Below are positions 19,451 to 28,944 of a stretch of 64,000 nt of DNA, piece after piece. The notes under the pieces were generated by a model. It did no database searches, was not told the DNA's origin, and saw only the letters and a program-made list of their open reading frames with translations. The DNA comes from Bacteroidaceae bacterium (GTDB lineage: Bacteria > Bacteroidota > Bacteroidia > Bacteroidales > Bacteroidaceae): positions 42,302-106,301 of the forward strand of contig JAFXTC010000040.1 in the NCBI GenBank assembly GCA_017525235.1, in the 5' to 3' direction. Numbering within the stretch: the stretch's first letter is position 1; the number at the start of each line of letters is the position of its first letter. A program made the translations under genes and the position numbers.

Positions 19451-20005
19451 TTGGCAAGCAACTCGCCCAGAAGGCGCGAGTTGCTTGCTGGTTTAGGACT
19501 GTCATACGAGATTCGTGTTATAGCTGGTATAGACGAATCATACCCCCTTAACCTTCCTGTTGCAGAAATTCCGCTGTTCATCAGCCAAAAGAAAGCAGAG
19601 GCATATACACTTACGGACGCAGAACTTCTCATCACAGCAGACACCATTGTCTGCCTTGACAACCAGGTGCTAGGCAAACCTAAAGATAATGCAGAGGCCT
19701 GCCAAATGCTCACCATGCTTTCTGGACGCACCCATCAGGTTATAACTGGTGTTACATTAAAGACTACAGGATGGATGCACTCTTTCTCCAGCACCAGTAA
19801 CGTCACCTTTACCCAACTTACAGCCGAGGAAATTGAATATTACGTAAAGACCTATCATCCGCTCGACAAAGCAGGTGCCTACGGCATTCAGGAGTGGATA
19901 GGACACATCGGCGTTACGCGCCTTGAGGGTTCCTACTTCAATGTTATGGGCTTGCCTGTACAACGCTTGTATTCAGAACTAAAAAAATTAAATATAAAGA
20001 TATGA
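19451..20005 (+). CDS. maf: Maf-family nucleoside triphosphate pyrophosphatase
   Basis: Hydrolyses non-canonical or pyrimidine NTPs to NMPs and is linked to septum control. The substrate-binding N-terminus LASNSPRRRELLAGLG is present, as are the catalytic ITADTIVCLD and the KPKDNAEACQML and SGRTHQVITGV segments. The only standard start is TTG at 19451, but this removes the first strand. The frame is open upstream to the preceding stop (19415-19417) and reads FFTKDYKII directly into LASNSP, as in family members that begin M-x-DYKIILASNSP. So the true start is upstream at a non-standard codon such as ACG at 19430, or one base has changed. The stop overlaps the next start (ATGA at 20002). Confidence 0.93.
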   Translation: MASNSPRRRELLAGLGLSYEIRVIAGIDESYPLNLPVAEIPLFISQKKAEAYTLTDAELLITADTIVCLDNQVLGKPKDNAEACQMLTMLSGRTHQVITGVTLKTTGWMHSFSSTSNVTFTQLTAEEIEYYVKTYHPLDKAGAYGIQEWIGHIGVTRLEGSYFNVMGLPVQRLYSELKKLNIKI

Positions 20006-20541
20006 GACATTATTCACTATTCGTTGCCATTACATGCATACTGATATCTCTTGCTTCCTGTGAAAAAAAAGACTATTCTTCTTATCCTCCCACTTGGAAA
20101 GGTTTCCGGTTTACACGTAATGGCCAAGAAATTAGCAAAAACAATATTTATGCAGGTGATGTTATCACCGTTACCGCCTTGCAAAACCAAAAAGGACAGA
20201 ACATTAATGCCACCACTTATAATTGGGACATCACTATTACCGTATTGCAAGACGACAACACCAACAAAGACTCTATCATCTCCAAATCCATCCACACCAA
20301 TTATGATGGGATTGACAGCGGAGACCCCTCTTATACATTTCAAGTTCCAGAAAAAGCAGTAGAAGGCAACTATTTGTTAGAATTCAGTGCTACCTATGCT
20401 TATAGTGGTCATGGCATCCAGATAGAAGACGGAGGAACCTATGAAGGTTCTAGCAACATATCTGGAAGCATACACTCCACTTCAGGTGATATGTACGGCA
20501 GTGCTAAAGGCACTGTTCGCTTTACGGTTAACAACCAATAA
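20002..20541 (+). CDS. Small lipoprotein, unknown function
   Basis: A 179-residue lipoprotein. The signal peptide ends in the lipobox SLASC (Cys20). The rest is a beta-rich, Ig-like body (GDVITVTALQNQKG, then YTFQVPEKAVEGNYLLEFSATY). No family is recognised. The ATG overlaps the maf stop by four bases, so it is coupled to maf. It ends 5 bases before the convergent GH98 gene stop. Confidence 0.7.
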   Translation: MRHYSLFVAITCILISLASCEKKDYSSYPPTWKGFRFTRNGQEISKNNIYAGDVITVTALQNQKGQNINATTYNWDITITVLQDDNTNKDSIISKSIHTNYDGIDSGDPSYTFQVPEKAVEGNYLLEFSATYAYSGHGIQIEDGGTYEGSSNISGSIHSTSGDMYGSAKGTVRFTVNNQ

Positions 20542-20545
20542 AGTG

Positions 20546-23500
20546 TTATCTTACCACCACCTTCTTTCCATTTACAATGTAAATGCCCTTCTTTAATAAT
20601 TGTGAATTAGTAATCCGCTGACCACCAAGAGTATATATCTCCATTCTATTACGTAAGGAGTTTGAACGCGATTCGTCTAATGTGAGGTTGGCAATGTCTG
20701 TCAATATGTTATGACTACGCACACGGCATTCTGCCAATAGGAATTCATGCATGCCACCAGCTGAGGTTTTATCTAAGAACTGGATGATGTAATTTCCCGC
20801 TTTCTTCACTTCAAAATTTAAAGTATTCCGCACAGCCCCGGAAATGTCACCAGCACTATTACCATCAACATTAGGTTGAGCTCGCAACTGTGTTGATGAT
20901 TTGACAACTGAGCCACTGGCATTAAGAATTCTTGCTTGGTAAACAGGCGTTCCTTTCCATGCTGCCATCGCAAAAATGAGTGAATATTTGCCAGGCTCCA
21001 ATGTCAGTAAATATTCAGACAAGCGACCATATTCGGCACTGGTATTACGCCAATAGAGAGCCTTTCCCTGATAGCCCGTAAGACCAACAAAGGTACGAGG
21101 ACCACTTCCATTCTGCGAAGGATAGTTGCGGACATCACTGCCGTCAGTTGTACGCCAGCCTACAGGCAGAGCTCCACTAACCACATCCATATAATCGAGC
21201 TCGTAATTAGCAGCCAAGTCATAGAATACAGGCTGGATTGTAACATTATCGTCTGGCATGATAAAAGAAACCTCTGTAGCGTTTTCATCAAAAAGGATGG
21301 TCTTCTCTTGCGTAAAGAAGACTGAGTTAACAACGCGCAATGCTTTGAGGGCATAGCCCTCTTCTGGCATAATGGTCAAATTTACCGTCTCACCAGCAGC
21401 AACAGAATCAACATCTGCCATAACTTGGCCAAATTCGGAATCTCGCACTGTTACCTTATACTTTTCCTTCGGACAACCCTCTGGTTCATATATGATTTGG
21501 TCAATTGTCATTTTGATGGAGCTGGAATTCTGCAACACAAAAACGTTTTTTCCCTCTTTCAACGTAACATTGATGACAGCTTCGTGCCAATCATTCTTAG
21601 CAACCTTTTCGAAAGTCACGGCTTGACTCTTACCATTGATAGTTGCCTTCATTCTCCCTGCCTTGCTGCTATTGCAATAGCGTATAATAATCTGGTAGTT
21701 GCCACTTTCGGACAGTTGCAACTGATGACGCAGAGCACAAGATGTGCTGGCTTGTGTTTCCACAAACCCCATACCTGCGAAATCGAAATAATCCTGTGCC
21801 CACCAACCAGAATGTGTAAGTTTACAATCCGCCGACTTACGATCCATGTTTTCTGCCTCAATGACGATGGAACCATGATATGGTTCAGGTTGTTTGGGAA
21901 TCTCCAAAGCCTCAGCAGGCAGCACTTCAGTCAGTCGGCCAGTAGCTCCACCTGAGCAGTCGACACGAAGAATAGCTGGCCCCAAGTGCTTGATGCTGAC
22001 GGCAAAAGTCTGAGTCTCTGAACTATATGATTGAGCCGAAATACTTGCGCTATGCTCTGGTGCTTCTGTCGATGGTACTTGCACACTGGCTGTCGGCTCA
22101 GCAGTAACACCCGTAATGATAATCTCATCGGTCTGTAAGGTGATAGTATCGTTGCGATAGTTGTTTAGGTAGAAGTCTATGTGATCAGCATATTCACGGA
22201 TAACGCCTCCAGAGAGCTTGCCATACTTAAGTTTCAGCGTGTCGCAAGTGTTATAACGCAAGGGAATATTGGCAGACGCTGATTCTTTACCACCCAAATA
22301 AGTATATGGAGTATAAGTTACCAATTGATTACGATAACGGTTCACGTAGAGATCTCCCGTAGAAACTTCTGGGTACTGGGCATTGAAATCAGCTTGTTTT
22401 TTTGCTTGTGTTGACCAACGAGACGTATAGTTCGTTTTCTTCACCTGTACAGGAATAGCTGTAGCGATATTGTCATAAAGACCAGTTACAATAGGGATTG
22501 CGCCATAACGGCCAGTGGACTTGAAGTAGCATAGGTTGTTCTGCCACTGTCCGTAATTCCACCCACTTTCTTTCCGCTGATTACCGGGGTCAGTCTGCAG
22601 GTAGAGGCCGTTGTAGAGGTCGTCCCATGATGTATAATCATCAGCTTTGTCATTGATGACCACAATCTTGGTTTTTGCAACCACCTCTTCGCGTGAGGGG
22701 ATATACATGGTGCCATCGATAATCCTTCGCCACATGTCAAGCCAAATGCCCTTAAAGTTAGGAAAAGTTCCCCAATTGCGACAAGTGTAGCCATCCTCCT
22801 GTGAGTCACTGAGGTTTTGAAAGCACTCGCCGCTCCATATAAGTTCCGGACCATCCCATACGGCACCACCGTTGACACAACACTGCTCCATTACTGTACC
22901 TATTCCTGCACTACCTGGATAGGAACACTTATGCTCACCTACCAACTTGGATGTCATATCGTTCCATCCACAGTTGTCATAACGTACACCATAGTTTTTT
23001 GTCAACCCAGAGATGAAGGGGCCCCAGCAGACGCTCTCATTGTTATAGAAACTGCTGCAATGGGTGTATTTATAAAGAAAGAGGATGGCTTCAGGATACT
23101 TCTTACATGCCGCCAGGAAATTTGCATCAAGCTTCAGTTCGGCAATAGGGTTGGTGTTCATGTGATAGACGCCGCCGCACCAACTGACTGTGAGAAAACC
23201 ACCATACTTGTGCGACATCTCTACCAGGTTGGCAAACAGTGCCCAACGACTCGCAGCTGTCATCGAACTCTTATCACCGGCATCTCCAAAAGCCCAAAAC
23301 TGCTCTGCATAGTTCCAACCCAAGAAATTGGGATAGGTTTTAAAAAAGTACTCAAAGGTCTCAAGGTCGTTGTCTTGAATATGAGTATGGCCTCCAGAAG
23401 CAGGCTGACACGAGAACCACATACCATTCTGCTGACATACCGAAGCCCATGATTTCCAAGTGCGTACGGCATTACGAGGCATGCGATACATGCTTGTATT

Positions 23501-23722
23501 CGTGTCGAACTGACATGAAAACGAGAGGTTCATGCATACATACGGACGTATATCCTCAGGAATCTGGTCAATGATTTTCTGCGGGTCGGCAGAGTTCCAC
23601 ACATCAATATGAATCATCCACATGGGGTGTTCATTGTCGATAGGTCGTCGCTGCTGAGCCACCACAAAAAGATGCGAACAAATTACGAAGGACAAATAAA
23701 GAAGAAGTCGTCTTGCTTTCAT
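20546..23722 (-). CDS. Secreted GH98-type glycoside hydrolase with CBM and T9SS-like tail
   Basis: A modular secreted glycosidase. I start it at MKARRLLLYL (signal peptide to about VVAQ); the longer ORF adds 15 unlikely residues. The catalytic part begins IDNEHPMWMIHIDVWNSADPQ and continues IPEDIRPYVCMNLSFS and NFLGWNYAEQFW, the hallmark of GH98. Known GH98 enzymes are endo-galactosidases on blood-group glycans or endo-xylanases on glucuronoarabinoxylan; the GH51 and GH43 genes nearby favour xylan, but this is inference. After about residue 640 comes a CBM6/35-like module (IVIEAENMDRK), then an InlB-repeat-like module (YKVTVRDSEFGQV, then MPEEGYALKAL), another beta-sandwich and the tail GGQRITNSQLLKKGIYIVNGKK. 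It is the last gene of a minus-strand set beginning with the nitroreductase. Confidence 0.85.
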   Translation of the reverse strand: MKARRLLLYLSFVICSHLFVVAQQRRPIDNEHPMWMIHIDVWNSADPQKIIDQIPEDIRPYVCMNLSFSCQFDTNTSMYRMPRNAVRTWKSWASVCQQNGMWFSCQPASGGHTHIQDNDLETFEYFFKTYPNFLGWNYAEQFWAFGDAGDKSSMTAASRWALFANLVEMSHKYGGFLTVSWCGGVYHMNTNPIAELKLDANFLAACKKYPEAILFLYKYTHCSSFYNNESVCWGPFISGLTKNYGVRYDNCGWNDMTSKLVGEHKCSYPGSAGIGTVMEQCCVNGGAVWDGPELIWSGECFQNLSDSQEDGYTCRNWGTFPNFKGIWLDMWRRIIDGTMYIPSREEVVAKTKIVVINDKADDYTSWDDLYNGLYLQTDPGNQRKESGWNYGQWQNNLCYFKSTGRYGAIPIVTGLYDNIATAIPVQVKKTNYTSRWSTQAKKQADFNAQYPEVSTGDLYVNRYRNQLVTYTPYTYLGGKESASANIPLRYNTCDTLKLKYGKLSGGVIREYADHIDFYLNNYRNDTITLQTDEIIITGVTAEPTASVQVPSTEAPEHSASISAQSYSSETQTFAVSIKHLGPAILRVDCSGGATGRLTEVLPAEALEIPKQPEPYHGSIVIEAENMDRKSADCKLTHSGWWAQDYFDFAGMGFVETQASTSCALRHQLQLSESGNYQIIIRYCNSSKAGRMKATINGKSQAVTFEKVAKNDWHEAVINVTLKEGKNVFVLQNSSSIKMTIDQIIYEPEGCPKEKYKVTVRDSEFGQVMADVDSVAAGETVNLTIMPEEGYALKALRVVNSVFFTQEKTILFDENATEVSFIMPDDNVTIQPVFYDLAANYELDYMDVVSGALPVGWRTTDGSDVRNYPSQNGSGPRTFVGLTGYQGKALYWRNTSAEYGRLSEYLLTLEPGKYSLIFAMAAWKGTPVYQARILNASGSVVKSSTQLRAQPNVDGNSAGDISGAVRNTLNFEVKKAGNYIIQFLDKTSAGGMHEFLLAECRVRSHNILTDIANLTLDESRSNSLRNRMEIYTLGGQRITNSQLLKKGIYIVNGKKVVVR

Positions 23723-23778
23723 ATTTTTTTTGTTTTTACATGGTTTTTGTAATAAATTGACATACAAAAGCCAACTCT

Positions 23779-24507
23779 TTAATTTTGCTGGGTTTGTAGT
23801 TTATCGTGGTGTATACTTTGGCTGATTATCTGATAGAGTAGCTTTAGATCTTCAGACTCTAACAGGTTCATCTGAAGTTGCATTACCTCCTCGTTCCAAC
23901 GGACGGCTGGTCCTGTTTGAGCCTCAGCAGGAGAAAGTTGATGTACCTTCCCTGCTGTCTCGTCTATAAGTGGCAGCATCACACCGAAAGGGATATTGTG
24001 CTCAGCCAGCATGGTTTCAGAAATACGGTACATATGATTAGTAAAATTGCAGCAGAAAACGGCAGCCAAGTGTAGGTAACGACGGTGCTCAGAATCCATC
24101 TCTGTAACACGACAGCTTATCTGACTGGCAACCTCACGAAGGAATGGCAGATTGCCATCGCTCTCTATAAAGAGGGGAATCCTTTGCATGTCTATGGGCC
24201 TACCCTTGGTGAAGGTCTGCAAGGGATACAGCACTCCCCTATTCTGCTGCGGCAAAACACTCATGGACACACTGCCTGCGGTATGCACTACCAGCCCTTT
24301 TACATCGCCTATCTCAGTAGCCACATCCTGAATGGCACTGTCTGTGACAGCTATAACATAGAGGTCGGCATCCGTAGGTATGGGTTGCGTTCTGTCCCTT
24401 CCACCTACAGAAATAACGTGATGACCCGTTTGTCTGAGTGCCTCCTCAAAGTGCGAAGCCACATTGCCACGCCCAATCAATACTGTCCTATATGTACGCG
24501 TTCCCAC
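23779..24507 (-). CDS. Rossmann-fold DUF2520 protein
   Basis: A 242-residue cytoplasmic protein. The N-terminal dinucleotide-binding fold starts TVLIGRGNVASHF, followed by VIAVTDSAIQDVA and GLVVHTAGSVSM. The C-terminal helical DUF2520 domain has HLAAVFCCNFTNHMY and LIDETAGKVHQLSPAEAQTGPA. The family resembles F420/NADP-dependent reductases and ketopantoate reductase, but its substrate is not known. The proposed start overlaps the nitroreductase end by 31 bases, so the two genes are probably translated together. Confidence 0.85.
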   Translation of the reverse strand: MGTRTYRTVLIGRGNVASHFEEALRQTGHHVISVGGRDRTQPIPTDADLYVIAVTDSAIQDVATEIGDVKGLVVHTAGSVSMSVLPQQNRGVLYPLQTFTKGRPIDMQRIPLFIESDGNLPFLREVASQISCRVTEMDSEHRRYLHLAAVFCCNFTNHMYRISETMLAEHNIPFGVMLPLIDETAGKVHQLSPAEAQTGPAVRWNEEVMQLQMNLLESEDLKLLYQIISQSIHHDKLQTQQN

Positions 24508-25004
24508 TTTAGTTTTTCTTCATTCTGAGGTTTACGTTCCATTCCCTTATGTCCTACGGCAATAATACACACTACGCCCCGCTCTTCTGGGATATTCAAC
24601 AGTTTGCAGACTATGGATTCTGCATTACACTCATCGGCTGTATAACGATTACGAACCTGAATCCAACAAGCGCCAAGACCTAAATCCTCGGCTTGCAGTA
24701 AAATGTGAGTGGCGGCTACCGAAGCATCTTCTACCCACACATCACTGATGCCCGGGTCAGCCAAAACAACTATTGCAAAAGGAGACTCTGCCAAGAAGTC
24801 GGCTCCCTGAGCCTTGCACTGGCTTAGAGCTTTCAGTATCTGAGGTTCTTCAACAACAACAAATTCATAGCTATGCATGCCCTTGCTACTAGGCGAAATA
24901 AGAGCAGCACGTAATAAAAGCCTAACTTCCTCTGGATCTAATTTTTCTTCTGTAAACTTACGAATAGAACGACGTTTACTTATCAATTCTGCAAAATTTT
25001 CCAT
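24477..25004 (-). CDS. Nitroreductase-family FMN protein
   Basis: A 175-residue flavoprotein of the nitroreductase superfamily. The N-terminal RRSIRKFTEEK motif binds FMN phosphate, AALISPSSKGMHSYEFVVV is the FMN loop and LGLGACWIQVRNRY the C-terminal ring-binding segment. It likely reduces quinone- or nitro-type substrates with NAD(P)H; the physiological substrate cannot be told. It is the first gene of a minus-strand set with the DUF2520 gene. A second member of the family is at 39873-40379, similar in length but of a different subgroup. A -7-like TATCTTTG is at 25036-25043 on the minus strand. Confidence 0.9.
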   Translation of the reverse strand: MENFAELISKRRSIRKFTEEKLDPEEVRLLLRAALISPSSKGMHSYEFVVVEEPQILKALSQCKAQGADFLAESPFAIVVLADPGISDVWVEDASVAATHILLQAEDLGLGACWIQVRNRYTADECNAESIVCKLLNIPEERGVVCIIAVGHKGMERKPQNEEKLKWERVHIGQY

Positions 25005-25098
25005 CTCTTTTCACTTTGTATGAACAATTTGCTTGCAAAGATAAAACTTTTTTTGCATCGAATATACCAAAAAGGCCTTTTAGTTCGTTATTATTTTA

Positions 25099-27492
25099 AT
25101 GAAACATCTATACATTATTATATTTATATGCTTCCTCTCTTCTTTAGAAGCATTTTGCCAAGAGGAACAAACCGACACAACCTCAGTTCACTTAAAGGGA
25201 CGGGTCATTGATGAAAAACAAGATCCCGTCTCTATGTGCATTATCAGAGTGGAAGGACAAGGGATTGCTTCAACGGCCGGTTCGGATGGCCAATACAAAA
25301 TTTCTTTTCACACGGCAGATAGCGTGGTGATTACTTATAGTATGATTGGATATAACACCCGACGCAGGGTGCTGAAGAAGCCTCAAGGCAATCTTACGTT
25401 AAACATTACCATGCGAGAAAACAGTAAGGTAATGGAAGAAGTTGTCGTTCAAGACTTAAAGCGCGAGATGAGTACTACGCAAGAGTTGAACAAGGCAGAG
25501 CTCAAACGATTACCCAGCACTACAGGAAATGCTGTGGAGGAACTGGTTGCCACGCAAGCGGGTGTCAGCACACACAATGAACTGAGCAGCCAATACAATG
25601 TGAGAGGTGGTTCGTTCGACGAGAACTGTGTATACATAAATGGTGTAGAGGTTTATCGTCCCCTGCTTATCAGCAGCGGACAGCAGGAAGGCCTTTCCAT
25701 TATAAACAGCGATATGGTGGAGAAGATTAACTTCAGCGCTGGAGGATTCGAGGCCAAGTATGGCGACAAAATGAGTAGTGTACTAGACATCACTTATGCT
25801 CGCCCAACTAAAGCTGAAGGGAGTGTCCAAGCCAGCCTTTTGGGTGTAAACGGTTACGCTGGCTATGGAACCAGAAAATTTGCCTTTAGCAATGGTATCA
25901 GATACAAAACTAACCAATATTTGTTAGGTAGCCTGGAGACAAAAGGAGAATACAGGCCTAACTTCATAGACTACCAGGCATATCTTAGCTGGGTGCCATC
26001 CAGCCAATGGACGTTTGATGCCATCGCGTATATCAGCCGTAACAATTACAATTTTGTTCCAACGGACAGAGAAACAAACTTCGGAACACTGAAAGACATC
26101 AAAAATTTCAAGGTATATTTCGACGGAAAGGAGGAAGATCGTTTCAACACACTCTTTGGTACCATGAAGGTGACAAGAAAGCTAGGAAAGAACCACGCAA
26201 TAGGGCTCTCTTTCTCTGGCTTCAGCACCCGAGAACGTGTAACCTATGATATTCAAGGCCAATATTGGTTGAACGAGACGAATTCTGACGACCAGTTGGG
26301 TGTGGGAACCTATATGGAACATGCACGCAATACACTGAAAAGCAGTTCTGTGACTCTGAAAGCAACATACGATGCCCAAATAGGAAAACATAAACTGCAA
26401 ACGGGGCTTAGTTGGCGGCGAGAAAAGATTGAAGAAAACACCCGTGAATGGGAGTATCGTGATAGTAGCGGGTACAGTATACCCCATACAGGAAAGGGAC
26501 TAGATATCATTTACAACTTAAAGAGCATTAATAGCATTCATTCCAACCACATGGAATTTTATGCTCAGGACACCTATAGAACAGAAAGTAAAGTAGGCAT
26601 CTTGAGTTTCAACTATGGTGCACGCTTAAGTTACTGGAGCTGGAATAAAGAATGGTTGTTCAGTCCCCGTGTATGTTTGGGATTTGTACCATCTGCCAAT
26701 GAGAACTTTACTTTCCGGCTAGCTATGGGACTTTATTATCAGCGCCCATTCTACAAGGAACTGCGTGACACGATTACCACCAATGGCAATACCAGAGTTG
26801 AACTAAACAAAAATATCAAATCGCAGCGTTCTTTCCAAGTAGTTGCTGGCATGGAATATAAATTCAAATTAGGAGAACGTCCTTTTAAGTTCATCACTGA
26901 AGCATACTACAAGGCACAGAGCAATTTGAATCCCTATAATGTTGATAATATAAAGATTGTCTATTACGGAAACAATTGTGCCAGTGGTTTTGTAGCAGGA
27001 ATTGACTTCAAACTGTACGGAGAATTTATACCGGGTACCGACTCGTGGATAAGTTTTGGTTTGATGAAGGCACAGATGACGCTGAACGGGATAAAGATTC
27101 CACAGCCTACAGACCAACGCTACAACATTAACTTCTTCTTTAGCGATTACTTCCCTGGCAGTACGAAATGGAAGATGAACCTAAAGGGTACCTTTGCCCA
27201 AGGCCTGCCATTTGGTCCGCCACACACCGGACTGGAACGCAACGCATTTCGTTCCACAGCCTACAAACGTGTAGACGTAGGAATGAACTATCGCTTAATA
27301 AACAATGAGGATCATCACATGCGCCGCAATATTGTACGTAATATTTGGCTAGGATTAGATTGTCTTAACATATTTGGTTTCAATAACGTAAGCGGCTACT
27401 ACTGGGTAACGGACGTTACGAACCATCAGTATGCGGTCCCCAATTACCTGACAGGCAGAATGGTTAATGCGCGCGTACAGGTAGAATTCTGA
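25099..27492 (+). CDS. TonB-dependent outer-membrane receptor
   Basis: A 797-residue outer-membrane transporter. A signal peptide (MKHLYIIIFICFLSSLEAFCQ) is followed by a carboxypeptidase-regulatory-like domain (HLKGRVIDEKQDPVSMCIIRV to about residue 115). The plug has EEVVVQDLKREMST, GNAVEELVATQAGVSTHNELSSQYNVRGGSFDENCVYINGVEVY and FSAGGFEAKYGDKMSSVLDI. The barrel fills the rest and ends in a C-terminal Phe (ARVQVEF). No SusD partner is adjacent, so it is not a classical SusCD pair; the ligand is unknown. This short receptor class is typical of general Bacteroidetes housekeeping loci. It is monocistronic by position, with mce starting 94 bases later behind its own promoter. Confidence 0.92.
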   Translation: MKHLYIIIFICFLSSLEAFCQEEQTDTTSVHLKGRVIDEKQDPVSMCIIRVEGQGIASTAGSDGQYKISFHTADSVVITYSMIGYNTRRRVLKKPQGNLTLNITMRENSKVMEEVVVQDLKREMSTTQELNKAELKRLPSTTGNAVEELVATQAGVSTHNELSSQYNVRGGSFDENCVYINGVEVYRPLLISSGQQEGLSIINSDMVEKINFSAGGFEAKYGDKMSSVLDITYARPTKAEGSVQASLLGVNGYAGYGTRKFAFSNGIRYKTNQYLLGSLETKGEYRPNFIDYQAYLSWVPSSQWTFDAIAYISRNNYNFVPTDRETNFGTLKDIKNFKVYFDGKEEDRFNTLFGTMKVTRKLGKNHAIGLSFSGFSTRERVTYDIQGQYWLNETNSDDQLGVGTYMEHARNTLKSSSVTLKATYDAQIGKHKLQTGLSWRREKIEENTREWEYRDSSGYSIPHTGKGLDIIYNLKSINSIHSNHMEFYAQDTYRTESKVGILSFNYGARLSYWSWNKEWLFSPRVCLGFVPSANENFTFRLAMGLYYQRPFYKELRDTITTNGNTRVELNKNIKSQRSFQVVAGMEYKFKLGERPFKFITEAYYKAQSNLNPYNVDNIKIVYYGNNCASGFVAGIDFKLYGEFIPGTDSWISFGLMKAQMTLNGIKIPQPTDQRYNINFFFSDYFPGSTKWKMNLKGTFAQGLPFGPPHTGLERNAFRSTAYKRVDVGMNYRLINNEDHHMRRNIVRNIWLGLDCLNIFGFNNVSGYYWVTDVTNHQYAVPNYLTGRMVNARVQVEF

Positions 27493-27509
27493 AAAAGTGT
27501 GCTCATTTC

Positions 27510-27540
27510 TTTGCACAATAAAGAAAATGATGTAACTTTG
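27510..27540 (+). promoter_or_regulatory. Bacteroidetes promoter of the mce operon
   Basis: TTTG at 27510-27513, a 19-base spacer and TAACTTTG at 27533-27540 give both elements of the consensus, 45 bases before the mce start. Confidence 0.65.
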
Positions 27541-27585
27541 TAGAGCAAAAATTCTAAAACAACAACAATATAAACTATTACAGAA

Positions 27586-27990
27586 ATGAAAATTTCACGC
27601 ATTGAGCATTTAGGAATCGCAGTACAGAGCATAGATGAGGTACTGCCCTACTTTCAGGACGTTCTTGGACTGGAAGTTTACAAAACAGAAGTAGTAGAAG
27701 ACCAAAAAGTTAAGACCGCCTTCTTGAAAGTTGGTGAAGTTAAGCTGGAGCTACTGGAGCCAACATGTCCTGAGAGTACCGTTCAGAAGTATTTGGACAA
27801 TGGCGGCAGAGGCATTCACCACGTAGCATTCAAAGTAGAAGACGGAGTAACAGAGGCTCTGGCTATGTGCGACGAAAAGGGCATCCGTCTGATTGACAAG
27901 GCTCCACGTAACGGAGCAGACGGCCTGCACATAGCATTCCTTCATCCAAAGAGCACTTGCGGTATACTTACAGAGTTATGCGAAGAATAA
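27586..27990 (+). CDS. mce: Methylmalonyl-CoA epimerase
   Basis: Interconverts (R)- and (S)-methylmalonyl-CoA in the succinate-propionate pathway used by many Bacteroidales. The 134-residue length is standard. It is a vicinal-oxygen-chelate fold with metal-binding His in IEHLGIAV and IHHVAFKV and a Glu in the final strand (GILTELCEE). In many relatives the next genes are propionyl-CoA carboxylase subunits; here a DUF1080 gene follows with its start overlapping the mce stop (TAATG). Confidence 0.95.
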   Translation: MKISRIEHLGIAVQSIDEVLPYFQDVLGLEVYKTEVVEDQKVKTAFLKVGEVKLELLEPTCPESTVQKYLDNGGRGIHHVAFKVEDGVTEALAMCDEKGIRLIDKAPRNGADGLHIAFLHPKSTCGILTELCEE

Positions 27991-28886
27991 TGAATAATTG
28001 CCTGCTGGCCGGTACAATAGTGCTGGCCAGCATGTTTCTGGGGGAACAGCAAATGCAAGCCCAGACACTGACACCAGAGAATCAGCTTATATATCTACGC
28101 CATATCATGGAGCAGGCACAAACTGCACAGGAAAAAAATGCCACCATGTTGCTTATTGGCCAGACAGGTACCATGCAGGCTATGATGTATGCACAAAAAT
28201 ACCTGCAGGATAAAACCGTAAAGAAAACTGCCGCAAAGGCTGTCAAGGCTATTGCCAGCACTCATCCCGAATACAACGAGTTTGTTAGCCTCTTTAACGG
28301 CAAAGACCTTACGGGATGGAAAGGATTAGTGGAAAACCCCATCAAACGCGCTAAGATGTCTGAAAGCGAGCTGGCTGAGGCTCAGAAGAAAGCAGATGAG
28401 ATTATGTGTAGAGACTGGACAGTTGAAGATGGTTGTCTAACGTATGTTGGTCATGGGTTTGAGAATATCTGTACCATAAAGAACTACAAGGACTTTGAGA
28501 TGACTTGCGACTGGAAGCTTGACCCCAACGGCAAAGAGCCTGACGCCGGTGTGTATCTGCGTGGCACGCCACAAGTTCAGATATGGGATATCCGCCGCAC
28601 TAACGTAGGTGCCCAAGTAGGTTCTGGCGGACTTTACAACAACAAAGAAAATGAAAGCAAGCCATTAAGTGTCCAAGACAATAAGTTAGGAGAGTGGAAC
28701 ACCTTTTACATAAAGATGGTGGGTGACAAAGTTACCGTTAAACTGAATGGTACCGTTGTGGTTGACAATGTTACACTTGAGAACTATTGGGACAGAAGTC
28801 AGCCCATCTTCCCCAGTGAACAGATTGAGATGCAAGCTCACGGAAGCAAGGTTTATTTCCGCGACATATTCATCAGGGAATTATAA
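27990..28886 (+). CDS. Secreted DUF1080 (3-keto-disaccharide hydrolase-type) protein
   Basis: A roughly 298-residue exported protein. I start at MNNCLLAGTIVLASM, whose ATG overlaps the mce stop; the frame is open further upstream but inside mce. After the signal peptide and a helical HEAT-like stretch (YLRHIMEQAQTAQEKNATM), a DUF1080 jelly roll begins at EFVSLFNGKDLTGWKGL and includes TVEDGCLTYVG, DWKLDPNGKEPDAGVYLRG and EWNTFYIKMVGDKVTVKLNG. The family covers concanavalin-like domains, some of which act on 3-keto glycosides. The role here is not certain. It is followed by a strong bidirectional terminator. Confidence 0.88.
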   Translation: MNNCLLAGTIVLASMFLGEQQMQAQTLTPENQLIYLRHIMEQAQTAQEKNATMLLIGQTGTMQAMMYAQKYLQDKTVKKTAAKAVKAIASTHPEYNEFVSLFNGKDLTGWKGLVENPIKRAKMSESELAEAQKKADEIMCRDWTVEDGCLTYVGHGFENICTIKNYKDFEMTCDWKLDPNGKEPDAGVYLRGTPQVQIWDIRRTNVGAQVGSGGLYNNKENESKPLSVQDNKLGEWNTFYIKMVGDKVTVKLNGTVVVDNVTLENYWDRSQPIFPSEQIEMQAHGSKVYFRDIFIREL

Positions 28887-28896
28887 ATGGTATAAA

Positions 28897-28929
28897 CAAA
28901 AACCTCTCGCTTATGCAAGAGGTTTTTTT
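28897..28929. terminator. Bidirectional rho-independent terminator
   Basis: AAAAACCTCT and AAGAGGTTTTTTT form a stem with a nine-base loop. It lies between the convergent DUF1080 gene and the 28945 gene and can serve both strands. Confidence 0.85.
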
Positions 28930-28944
28930 GTTGTGAATCTTTAA

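Noticed and set aside
25099-27492. TonB receptor as part of a polysaccharide utilisation locus
   Set aside because: No SusD-like gene or glycosidase is adjacent.
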